From positions 12,914,528 to 12,978,527 of the forward strand of contig JASSKH010000005.1 of NCBI GenBank assembly GCA_031763025.1: DNA of 64,000 nucleotides, in the 5' to 3' direction. Shown in pieces: positions 13,301 through 22,100 of this stretch. The translations under genes were made by a program, and so were the position numbers. Numbering within the stretch: the stretch's first letter is position 1; every line of letters starts with the position of its first letter. The notes under the pieces were generated by a model that searched no databases, was not told the DNA's origin, and saw only the letters and a list, made by a program, of their open reading frames with translations. The stretch comes from Macrocystis pyrifera (taxonomy: Eukaryota > Sar > Phaeophyceae > Laminariales > Laminariaceae).

Positions 13301-13752
13301 CAATCAACAGGGTACGAATGCTCCCACCTCTCCGACCCCCACACCCCTCGCGCCCACAATCTCGATTTCCGATCGCTCGATCATGATGATTCAGGTTCGA
13401 CCAAGACGTGGGCTTCGCGCTGGAAGATCTCCTGAACGTCAACTTCACCTTGCAACGGGTGGGAGCGTCGGTGGGAGAGATCGGGATCGACAGCCGCGCC
13501 ACCCTCGACGACATGCTCACCGCCAGGGAGAAGCTCATCGAGACTCAAGGGTCTACCTCCGTCAGCAACCCCCTCGCCAAGACGTTGCTGCTTGCTACCG
13601 GGGGTGGGCCTCGTGAAGGCAGCGGTGGTGGTGGCGGCGGCGTTGGCCGTCGCGGAGGTGGCAGCGAAAACGGGGGCGGGTCTGATTCGGATCCGAATCT
13701 GACTGCTGCAGGATTTGGGGGTTCTGGGGCCACGCTTCGAAGGACCAGATAG
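1335..13752 (+). CDS. LRR protein, ribonuclease-inhibitor type (5' end not found)
   Basis: Seven exons join in phase: 1335-1443, 1899-2048, 2785-3095, 4369-4894, 5731-5970, 6999-7610 and 13395-13752 (stop TAG). Translation gives about 20 leucine-rich repeats of roughly 28 residues with the core LxxLDLSxNxLG and an alanine-rich helix, as in ribonuclease-inhibitor/NLR-type LRRs. About 768 codons are visible. The tail after the last LRR is Gly-rich. Several introns cut inside a repeat and the repeat reads through the junction exactly, for example HGLR|SNKTLTSLDL, GRDGVNE|VFWALRRN and LENN|RFDQDVG, which supports the model. Exon 2 ends in a GC donor (AAG|GCAAGT). The junction 4894/5731 is the weakest, because the repeat comes out one residue too long. 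No N-terminal domain was seen, so the class (free LRR, ROCO or NLR) is open. LRR-RI domains bind proteins; a role in recognition is inference. Confidence 0.8.
2463..2602 (+). mobile_element. C-tailed dispersed element, truncated copy
   Basis: Begins at the GATGCAAGCAATGTCTGCCT point of the family and runs to GCATGATATGGAGTA plus a C-rich tail. Confidence 0.8.
3121..3150 (+). repeat. TTGAAG hexamer tandem repeat
   Basis: About five perfect copies of a six-base unit in the intron directly after LRR exon 3. Confidence 0.8.
4950..5042 (+). repeat. CTG/TTC-rich trinucleotide tract
   Basis: Repeated CTGCTG, CTTCTG and TTGCTG triplets just downstream of LRR exon 4. All three frames give homopolymer-like Leu, Cys or Ala runs. 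Intronic. Confidence 0.8.
6181..6288 (+). mobile_element. MITE copy 1 (TATTACGGGGG family)
   Basis: A 108-base element with inverted ends TATTACGGGGGTCCATAGTT and its complement, and a TTGTTAGTAAAAATAGG core. The terminal TA is probably the duplicated target. No reading frame. It lies in an LRR-gene intron. Confidence 0.85.
6440..6526 (+). CDS. possible optional (cassette) exon of the LRR gene
   Basis: An acceptor (TTTTTAG) and a donor (AGC|GTGGGT) bound 29 codons open in phase 0-0, starting VCKGNTMMPF and ending GSVSLS. It lies in the intron between exons 5 and 6. Including it would keep the frame but would break an LRR that is perfect when it is skipped, so it is either alternative or not an exon. 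Confidence 0.3.
6999..7610 (+). CDS. LRR gene exon 6, with a one-base frame break
   Basis: The exon opens right after CCGAG with VFWALRRNASLLHLDL and runs through about six LRRs. The frame is open from 6999 to about 7278; the LRR pattern then continues one base over (STIARKLRRDRQLESL) to the donor at 7611. With one extra base near 7275-7279 removed, the exon ends in phase 2, which is exactly what the next exon at 13395 needs. This is either a one-base insertion, real or from assembly, or an inactivated allele. Confidence 0.75.
7924..8340 (-). mobile_element. C-tailed dispersed element, near full length
   Basis: About 415 bases. The tail (G run on this strand) is at the left, and the far end CTCGACCGCCAGCCGTGG is at 8310-8335. 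It is abutted directly by the next copy in the same orientation. Confidence 0.85.
8344..8766 (-). mobile_element. C-tailed dispersed element, near full length
   Basis: Second of two head-to-tail copies. The G run at about 8345-8360 is followed by TGTACTCATTATCATGCATG and ends at GCCAGCCGTGGTAATCGCC, then an A-rich stretch. Confidence 0.85.
8881..9101 (-). mobile_element. C-tailed dispersed element, two partial copies in tandem
   Basis: The tail-proximal 80 bases are duplicated (8886-8962 and about 8965-9070). The second copy stops at CAGACATTGTTAATATTGG and meets a long G run. Confidence 0.75.
9206..9637 (-). CDS. 143-codon reading frame, possibly a cut-off mobile-element protein
   Basis: Begins MSGKRSSTAEPSQEPDSEP and is rich in Ser, Pro, Thr and Asp up to about residue 95. 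The end is a more ordinary stretch (PEGWPELKPQVRNKVIAT) before a stop next to a G run. It lies in the LRR-gene intron on the opposite strand. The layout recalls the disordered start of a gag-like protein, but no zinc knuckle or other signature is visible. Function not recognised. Confidence 0.3.
   Translation of the reverse strand: MSGKRSSTAEPSQEPDSEPLDDDESPLVGTGSPSISLVPMDIPSGSTPTGGDLPSSSLTAVGNHSSPRTTLGGDTSRTTGGDNPGLPPMPSIYQSSMSPEGWPELKPQVRNKVIATTEASIRWACQTADAADARDAVRLCVMD
9640..10703. other. unassigned 1-kb block between two antisense reading frames
   Basis: Only short frames are present. Loosely repeated words (CTGCGGCCA, CAAGCAGTGG and relatives) recur every 80-120 bases, which would fit the regulatory end of a mobile element. 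No LTR pair or target duplication was found. Confidence 0.25.
11190..11298 (+). mobile_element. MITE copy 2
   Basis: Same ends and core as copy 1, about 109 bases. It interrupts the antisense reading frame 10704-11924. Removing it does not restore the frame exactly; one base remains out. Confidence 0.85.
11502..11609 (+). mobile_element. MITE copy 3
   Basis: Ends TATTACGGGAG and CTCCGTAAT, same core. It is the second interruption of the nested antisense reading frame. Confidence 0.85.
11713..11818 (-). mobile_element. MITE copy 4, one end degenerate
   Basis: The left end reads GCACGGGGGACCATAATA instead of TATTACGGGGG; the right end CCCCCGTAATA is intact. Taking it out with one TA copy rejoins the flanking antisense frame exactly. 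Confidence 0.8.
12011..12104 (-). pseudogene. tRNA-Glu relic with a 21-base insertion
   Basis: Matches the neighbouring tRNA over TCTCATGAGTGAGAG (anticodon arm) and the D-arm side. About 21 extra bases (CAGGTTGTCAGGCACTGGTG and one more) lie between the D arm and the anticodon stem, and the T arm and acceptor are degraded. The insert is not at the 37/38 position of tRNA introns, so this is a dead copy. Confidence 0.65.
12370..12440 (-). tRNA. tRNA-Glu (CTC)
   Basis: The reverse strand folds as a 71-base cloverleaf. Acceptor TCCCTCG pairs with CGAGGGA; the D arm is GTCC-AATGGTTA-GGAT; the anticodon loop CTCTCAC has CTC at the centre; the T arm is CCGGG-TTCAATT-CCCGG. The internal promoter boxes (TGGTTAGGAT and GGTTCAATTCC) are intact. 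CCA is not encoded, as expected for a nuclear gene. It sits antisense inside the 5.8-kb LRR intron. Confidence 0.92.
13042..13150 (-). mobile_element. MITE copy 5
   Basis: Ends TATTACGGCGG and CCCCCGTAATA, about 109 bases, in the long last intron of the LRR gene. Confidence 0.85.
13395..13752 (+). CDS. LRR gene last exon with glycine-rich tail
   Basis: After the acceptor GATTCAG the reading FDQDVGFALEDLLNVNFTL completes the repeat begun at the end of exon 6. It continues for about 60 further residues and then becomes a Gly-rich tail (about residues 70-100 of the exon) before TAG. The exon lies 5.8 kb from the previous one. The continuity of the LRR across this gap is the main evidence that both belong to one gene. 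Confidence 0.7.
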
Positions 13753-13783
13753 ATGCACTACGACGAAGTAGAGCTACTGATAG

Positions 13784-13806
13784 ATAGGGCTAGGGCTAGG
13801 GCTAGA
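13784..13806 (+). repeat. three TAGGGC repeats
   Basis: ATAGGGCTAGGGCTAGGGC followed by TAG. Resembles a degenerate telomere-type repeat, but three copies are too few to claim one. Confidence 0.6.
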
Positions 13807-15843
13807 ATAATTGGAGCACGCGGGGATGTGCGTACTCGACAGGTTGCTGTTGCCGCGGATCCCAAAGCTATTCGTGAAGCTTCCTTCCACGAGTGAGAGT
13901 TCCTTGAGGTTTTTTCAACTGTTGTTTGTTGAAATCTTTTGACGGGTGAAACCTGGGTGAAATGTATTTTGTACTATTAATATACGTACACAGCAGAAAA
14001 AACAGCACCAGTACTTGTACGAGCACGCCAGTACACTACGTAGGTACCGGTTACGTAACGATGAATGAACGGTATATTTTTACTGCTGCTGTGTGGTACA
14101 GCAATGCCGCGACGTGCTCTCGTGCACCTACCTGGTTCACAGCATGATGAGCAGATAGTTACTACGTACTGTAGATGTATCGAACTGCAGCAGTATCCAC
14201 AACAGCGGCAGTAGCAGTAGTTATGCTACGTATTTGTATGTAAACGTAAGTCTACAGCAGTACAGCTGTATTCGTACAATAGCTAATAATAGCTGTGGTT
14301 GTTTTCCGGCACCAACGAGCAGGGAGAACCTTCGGGACTCTGGGGGGAAAAGGTGACGATTACAACGAACATCGGCCACGCCAAGCAGACCGGCCTGATG
14401 GGCCTGATGGAGATGTGTCCTAGAGTCCAAAATGCGACGTATGGGGGTGTCGGACACGCGCGAGCATGGATATGGTTGTCGTGTACTGCAGCACGCTCCT
14501 CTTTCTCCTACTACACTGCACTACTACTACTTACTGACGATTTAGTAGACTGCTGATATGACCGCATGTTTTTCTCCGATATACGAATAGGTCAGCATTT
14601 ACGCCAGTCAATCGTCGTTCACTCTCACCGTATAGACCATGCGAAGCGATTTGTCCTTGGTTATCTACGGCAGTACTCTGGTACGCAATCCTCTTCCTCT
14701 CGGAGACATTTTGTGACCCTCACCCTCTCCCGTTGTTTTTTTTCACTTCGAACTTGCTCACGATCATAATCATCTCATCATCATCATCATCTACATCAAT
14801 CCGCTGCTCGAGGCTGCTGCAAGTAAGTGTCAATGTCAATATTGCTGTGTACTTCCTCGCCGTGCTTTGTTCGCACAAAAAACAAACAAGCAAGTAAAAT
14901 CGTTTCGAACACATCTCAGCCGGACCCAAACGAACCACTTACTTGCCGAATAAATTGTGTTTATCCTTTACCGTGTGCGTGCCAGAGGCATGAGGTAAAC
15001 ACGCAAATACTACATGTACCGCATCTACACGGTAGTGCAACTCCCATTCGATACCAATTTTGGTCGGTTATTTTCCTTCGGTTGTGGGAAACAATACCCC
15101 CCCGCCCTTCAAACTTCAGTTAGCTGAATTTACGCCGTTGGTGGCTGATGTTCTAATTCAATAACTAAGCAAATCGTTTCAACCAAGCGCAATGCCAATA
15201 TTCATACAGAAGAAGCAGTCAATCAACGCATTTTTTTGTCTTGATAATATTTATTTATACTCGGATAAAAAAGCTTCGGTACGACGAACACCACTACGAA
15301 GCGGCGGCGGCCATCCCGTTCACCACAAAGAGGATTGCAAGGGAACACCATCAAAAAAGCATCGGTCGTGTACGTATCATACGACGCCCAACCAAGCAGC
15401 CGACGGATACAGCCGACGCAAAACAAAAAAAAAACACACACACACACATACCGCCGTCGAGGGAGGGGGGCAAAGGAATTTCTACTCTAAAACAAGCAGC
15501 AGTGAAGCAACGCCCTCCCCACGGAATGCTGTCATCCAGTACGTACCAGGTACGTACGGACAACCAAGTTGGTAGTTTTCTTCTGCGTTCTTGAAACAGA
15601 AAATAAGAGAAGAAGCCTCCGCGCCAACCTATGAAAACAGCGGGGTTATTTCTCCCCTGTAAAACAAAAAAGGCACTGCAGCTGCCGCCGCTTGCGATAG
15701 CCGCCGAAGGACCAGCGGAAGTGGGCTGAAGGGTAGGGGTGGGGGTGGGGTATCATAGCGCGGATCTCCTCGAACCGACACGAACCGCAGCCGATGTCAT
15801 CGTCCCTTTAGCTTGTCCCCCTTCCCCTGCTTTCCGGCAGACA

Positions 15844-15857
15844 GGTAAACAGGCAAG

Positions 15858-15889
<32 letters not shown>

Positions 15890-15893
15890 CAAG
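15844..15893 (+). repeat. GGCA tetranucleotide repeat
   Basis: About eleven copies of CAGG/GGCA in a row, with slightly varied flanks (CAGGTAAACAGGCAAG). Confidence 0.85.
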
Positions 15894-16141
15894 TGCGGAC
15901 CGTTCGATTTTCGAGAGGCGCGAGGGATAACACAACAAAACAAAACAAGGGAAGGCGGAGGTGTGGATGGGGCAAGGAGGGGCGGGAAGGGGGCGGGGAG
16001 TCAAGGCGACGACGTCTTCAGGGGGCGCAAACGACAGATATCCCGTATTAACAGCACCCACGATCGCAGTATCACACACAGCTTGCAAATACGGGTTTCG
16101 ACGAAACCTTCCATCTCATACATACATAGCTGATATTCTTT

Positions 16142-19100
16142 TCACGACGTTTGCCTCTGACCGACCTGGTCCCCCGCTTGATTGAGCGTCGCGATGAAAT
16201 TTCTGCGGAGGTTTTCGAGGATGTCGTCACCGCCCTCGTCGTTCTCGGTAGGTTCAGATTCCTCCCAGTCCACCTGCCAACCCCACCCGAGAGAAAAAGA
16301 CGGAGGGGGCCGGGGGGGGGGGGAGGGGGCGGGAGGGAGCGTACTCATTTGTTGCCGGCCTCAGTGATTTGACCATTGACCACGCCCCCCGTTCAAAACG
16401 GAGCACCGTTCCTACAGTAGCACCGTTCCCGCCTCTAGTAGAGACACCTCCGACAGTTGGGAGCGCTCATGTATCCTTTCGTCGTTTCCATATATTCCCT
16501 ATAATATTTCTGATTCATCTTTATCCCCTCCCTGTTTCGCCGCCTGTGGGGAGGGAAAAGGGGTGATGGGGCGGTTTGCACCAAGCAAGCATTGTGAACG
16601 ATAAGCACCACGAATCCCTTTGGAACCGTTTTGGCGACAAACTATCAATACTTGGGAGTGAGAGTTGGGGTGTTTTAGTAGTGGGAAAAAGGGCTCAAAA
16701 AGAATACTGGTACATACATTGGACCAAGGACAGAGGATTCCACATATGTTGAAGCTTTATATACATATAATTAGACGCGTGGAGGTTTGCCACACGCGTG
16801 GAAGGGGATGTGTCGGTCGGTCGGTCGGTCGACCGGTCCGTGGGCGATAGGGCAAGTGGCTGATGTGAAGTTCTTCGATAAGCCTTGTCGATTACAAGGC
16901 TTCGCTATGGCACATAGAATGTTGCAACATCGCAAGCCATCTGGGCTGTGAGTGGGCTCACTCTAATAAATCGCCGACTAGTTATTAATTGGTTATTCTA
17001 CCTATTGATAGGTTTGTGCGGTCATTTGCTGAGATCTGCTTTTTTGCATGCAAATGGTGCGTTTGTGGCTTGGACAATGTTTTTAGTAGTTAGGAAATAC
17101 GAAAAAAAAAAAAGTCACTTAGGGTCATTCCTATCGGAGAGCTTTTTTCTCCATAATTTCCTTATTTTTTTTTCGCGATTTTTCAGTCTTCCAGATTTTC
17201 CTGAATTGTTTTTCCAAATGCGAAATTTAACTTTCCTGATTTTTTTGCTTCTGGAGAATTTCACGAAGAGTGACAGAACGCCTCCGTATCTTGATACATA
17301 TCTCCAACTATTTCCAAACTTTCAAAATTCTGGAATAAAAAGCTCTCGGATAAGAGTGAGCCTCAGTTGGCTCAGTTCGCCATAGCCAACTATTCCAACT
17401 AATAACTATTACGGGGGTCCATAGTTAACAGGACCTATGGCATACATAAAAACCTATATATTTAGGTATTCTTACTATCACTATTTGGTCCTGTTTACTG
17501 TGGTCCCCCGTAATACTATAGCCGTGAAGTCCGGCCAACTCTTAGCCCTACAAGCCACTGTACTAATAAATCAATACCATCTATAATATTGGAACCACGT
17601 CGTCTACCTTGCCCTTGGTTAACGATTCGGCCAAAAGGATAGCCCGTTATCACCGTTGCTCCGAAGTTTCGTCAGCGATGCCCACGTTGTCCTTTTCAAG
17701 GAATCCCCCCCCCCCCCCCAGAAAAAACCCACCAAAAAAACAACAAAAAAAGCGCAAAAAAGCGCAAAACAACTATTAATATTAATAGCTGCTATTAATA
17801 TTAATAACATGGAACGAACGAAAGGCGTCGTCTGTGGCGGTCGCGTTCTCACCTTCTTCTCGACCTCGGTGTACATCTTGAGGAGGTTCTGCCGCCGGTC
17901 GGTGTAGGTGGACGGGAAAAAGTCCGGGAAAAACCTCTGGATGAAAGAAAACACCAGCACGTGTCCGACTGCCGGCATCGCACAAAAAGAAACAAAAAAA
18001 TATCGGTAGTCCCGAGGCGGGGGGGGGGGGGGGGGGGGAAAGGAGGGAGGGAGGGTCAAACACGCCGTCACGTCATAGAACGAGTGCACGGTGATAGATA
18101 ATGCGCTTGGCGTGCGCTTTTCGTGGTACAAACTGGCACAGTTCTACGTACTGAATCGCGACTCCCCCATCCGATGCGATATCCAACATTACCTTTAGTT
18201 CGATTCGATAAGTCGAAAGTTGATATTTTGATACAATATCCGACACGACATCCGGCACGATATTCAACACTGCCTTTTTCAGATCAATACGATATACCAG
18301 GTATAGAAAATTGATCTTCGATATACCGAAACTTCCGATGCGATATCCAACACTAATTTGTTTAGATCAACACGATATTCGATACATCAAAACTTCCGAT
18401 ACGATATCCAACACTACCTTTTTATATATCGACACGATACTTGAAAAATTTCGATATTTCGACTCGAATTTTTCGATACGATATCCAACATTACGCTAAT
18501 CCGATACCATATGTCAAAAGTCCGATATATCGAAACTGCCGATACGATATCCAACTTTACCGATACTATATATCAAAAGTCCGATATATCGAGAATTCGG
18601 TACGATATCCAACACATTCTTATGGAGAACGATACGAATACGATACAATGCATCGAAAAAAATAAACGATATTTTGATGCAACGACACATTCGATATCAC
18701 ACGATAACCGAAACCCTCTTACACCCCTGGTGCTGCCTCCTACACCCCTGGTGCTGCCCCTTGCTTCTCACCGGGTGAGAGGGGGATGATGAGGATGATC
18801 ATGAAGGGATGAACGTCACGCAGTCCTTTGCTGTTCGTCGCAACGTGCGAACCTCTCGCGGCTTCAGGATAGAACCCTGACCACAAAACAACGACAACGA
18901 CAGTATAGAAGAGGGTACACACGAGTACCATACAATAGAACGGCGAGGGCAGAATCAGCGAACGAGCCAACAAGCGAAGAAAAAAAATAGCGGCAGGTGG
19001 GGGGAGGACGAGACGGGGGGGGGGGGGGGAGGGGGGGGGGGGGGTACACGCCAACGAAAAACGCCAGCTGCCCCTTACAAAACCGTATATACGACATTGT

Positions 19101-22100
19101 TCTACGGTACGTACGTATATATGTCAAGTAAAAATAAAACATTGCAATGCTGCACTCTGGTACTGTAACGCTGCACGTAAGATCACAGCAGAAACAGATG
19201 CCACCTCTTTTCTTTTTCTCTTACTTTTTTCGTCCCGAAATATGCTGTAGGGCTGTGATTACTATCACGGGGTACTATTGTAAAACATACATGAAAGTAA
19301 TCAGAACCACGATGGACCCCAAAAACTATTTATTCCTCTATTGTTGAAGACACCAAATTTGGAAACGATAACTGTGTTCCCCCGAAAGAGTTTCTGGTTG
19401 GGTGGCGAAGAAAGCCAACTGCTGTCGATACTCACTGCTGTATGTATTAGTAGTACGTTACGCAGCAACACAGACGATTTCCTTATCGATCGAACGAAAA
19501 ACCACACCCGTCGGGCCACAAACGCCCCACTTCGCAGACGCAAACCATACACGCACAACTCCCCAAAATTACCGCGCGCAGCTGTTACGGGGGGTGGACA
19601 TAGTAATACATATCACGGCGGACCTTACAGTAAATAGGACCTACGGTACACACAAAAAAAACTATATATTTCCCTATTTTTACCAACAATATTTGGTCCT
19701 ATTTACTATGGCCCCCCGTAACAGTAATACATACCAGGTAGTAATCAGAACCAACGATGCACCCAAAAAAAACCACGCATCCCCGGATGTTTGCACACAT
19801 TATTCGGTTGTGATTACTATGCTCCGCCCTAAGTAATAGACACACCAAGTACCAATACAGCCAACAAATCACTATTAAGGGGGACCACAGCAAATAGGAC
19901 CTACGGTACACACAAAAACCCATATAGTAATCTATTTTTACTACTACTATTTGGTCCTATTTACTAGTATGGCCCCCCGTAAACAGTCGACTCGATTCAG
20001 AATCAGCCAGCTCACAGCCTCGATACTGTAATAGGGGACATGTGGCATATATCCCTGATACTGCTGTCATGGACATGCGGCCTATCATCGGCTTATCGCA
20101 CCTGCGCAGCCTTGACGACGAGGGTCAGGGCGTAACCGACGTCGCTTCCAAGAATCTTGGTGCCCGTCCAGTAGAAGTCGAGCCCGCTCTTGATCTTCTC
20201 GTACGTTTCCTTCACGTATCTGTACGTACACAGGGTTGGGGGGGGGGGATAGAGAAGGAGGAGGCAGAAGGGGAGGAGAAAGAGGAGGCCGTGGGGGAGG
20301 CGGGAGTGGCGCGGGGGGGGGGGGGGGGGATACTCATTGGTTACTTGCCTTAGTCATTTGACCATTGACCACGCATCCCTTTCGAGACGGAATGGAGGAG
20401 GAGGAAGAATGGAGGGGGGAAAAATATGAGGGGGGGGTGGGTGAACAGAGGAAGCTGGGATGGCGGCATACATAATACGTACGGACAGTTTCGAACCAAA
20501 ACGTTTTTGGCGACTTTCAAAAAAAAAAATAAAACCAACTACAGGAGTTCATCTTCCTCATCACACAGCAGCCCTGAAAGCTACAAAAATACTAGGTAGC
20601 GCTCAAAAAGGCTTAAAAACACGACGCGAAAACCCACCGACGAACAAACGAAACAACCATATTCGACAAGCTTACGAGTACGGTAGAAACAGTTCAAACA
20701 AAAAAAAAAAACACCTAAACACAAGAAAAAAAACTACAGCGGGGTGCGTACAGCAGGCTTCCATTACGCAAATAGCATGCATAACAAGGCTACTATCAAT
20801 GCTGTGTACTGTCTGTCGTATTTGTACGCCATCGGGAAGCGAGAGCTGCACGCGACATAATCTCCACAAACCCGGCCTCTACCGTACATAAATTCCACGA
20901 ACCCGGTCAACAAGGCGTGGAACCTGTTTCGTCGCAAGCAAGCCTGTCTCGAGGCGGCCGCGGTGGCAGTGTTGCCGTGCTTTTGGTGGCGTGTTTTAGA
21001 TGCGGCGGGATCTCGTTTCTCTTTTTTTTTTTTTGTTCCATGTCGTTTAGCTTCGAAATCACACGGCCTACTACATGTAGCAGGCAGGCAGCCTTGCCTC
21101 ATTTAATCTCTCTGCCTTTGCGGGTGGGCATATGTAGTAATCAGACCCCACGATACACACTAAGAAACAAGTACCCCCCCCCCCCCCGATGTTTACGCAC
21201 AGTAATAGGTCCTGCTTATTACTACGGGGGACCATAGTTAATATGACCCATGACACCGGCGTCCCCGGTGGCTTGGTAGGTGGTCCGCGTGCCTATCAAG
21301 ATCAATTTCGTGGGTTCAAGTCTCGGCGAGTGCATGCTCGTACGAACTTTTTCTTGCACAAAAAATTGATAAGCGGAAAAGCGCGAGAGCGTGAGTTGGC
21401 TACATTCGATGAAAATCGACGCGCAGTGGGAATGCTGAATGAACCCTATGCGCGACAAAAAATAAAGGCACGTACCGGGGGGGGGAGAAGGGACGACACC
21501 CGTGACCACGGCTTGTCCAGAAGAAGATCGCCGAGGGTAAAAACCTCCTACGAGTTGGGCTGGAAAGTAAAAGCGATGATGAAAAAATAAAAAAAATCGT
21601 ATACACAGAACTACCTACTTAGATCTCGCTCTCTGAGCGTGCTCCGTTGGTATAACCCCGGCCTCTCAGAGCTCCCACTTGGGAGTCGACCCCTTTTATT
21701 ACTCGCCGGACATTTCCAGCGGGTCTTTGTTTTCTCCATTTCTCTTCGTACTTTCAGTCCTTTTTTCCTTTTTTCTTCTTTCGGTTCGTGTGCGTGCGTG
21801 CGTGCGTGCGTGAAAAACCTACATATTTACGTATTTGATGAACAATATTTGGTCCTATTTACTACGGTACCCCGTAATATTGTTCCCCCATTTATGGAAT
21901 ACTCGAGTGTTTATACCTTGAGACCTTCTCCGGGTCAACAGAAAACGCCGGGTTTTCCAGGTCGAGCCCGAGGCGGTTCTTGAGATCCAGCACCTCGCGG
22001 CTCACAAGCTGCAAGCGACGGCGCGGCCACGGATGCATTAATTTTGGTTTTGCCCAGAGACAAGGCGTGTTTGGAACGGGAAATAAGGTATGTCAACCAG

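Larger units (their letters stand above)
13753..16141. other. spacer between convergent genes
   Basis: Holds the 3' flanks of the LRR gene (plus) and the LETM1-like gene (minus). One weakly protein-like stretch occurs at about 14299-14450 on the plus strand (GTNEQGEPSGLWGEK and following), without a convincing partner exon. Otherwise only simple repeats and short frames. Confidence 0.5.

Noticed and set aside
13784-13806. Telomere-like TAGGGC repeats
   Set aside because: Three copies only, within a gene-rich stretch. Not evidence for a chromosome end.
14221-14556. Overlapping frames on both strands around 14.3-14.5 kb
   Set aside because: The plus frame looks faintly protein-like, but no splice partners, start or family were found, so it is mentioned only in the spacer entry.
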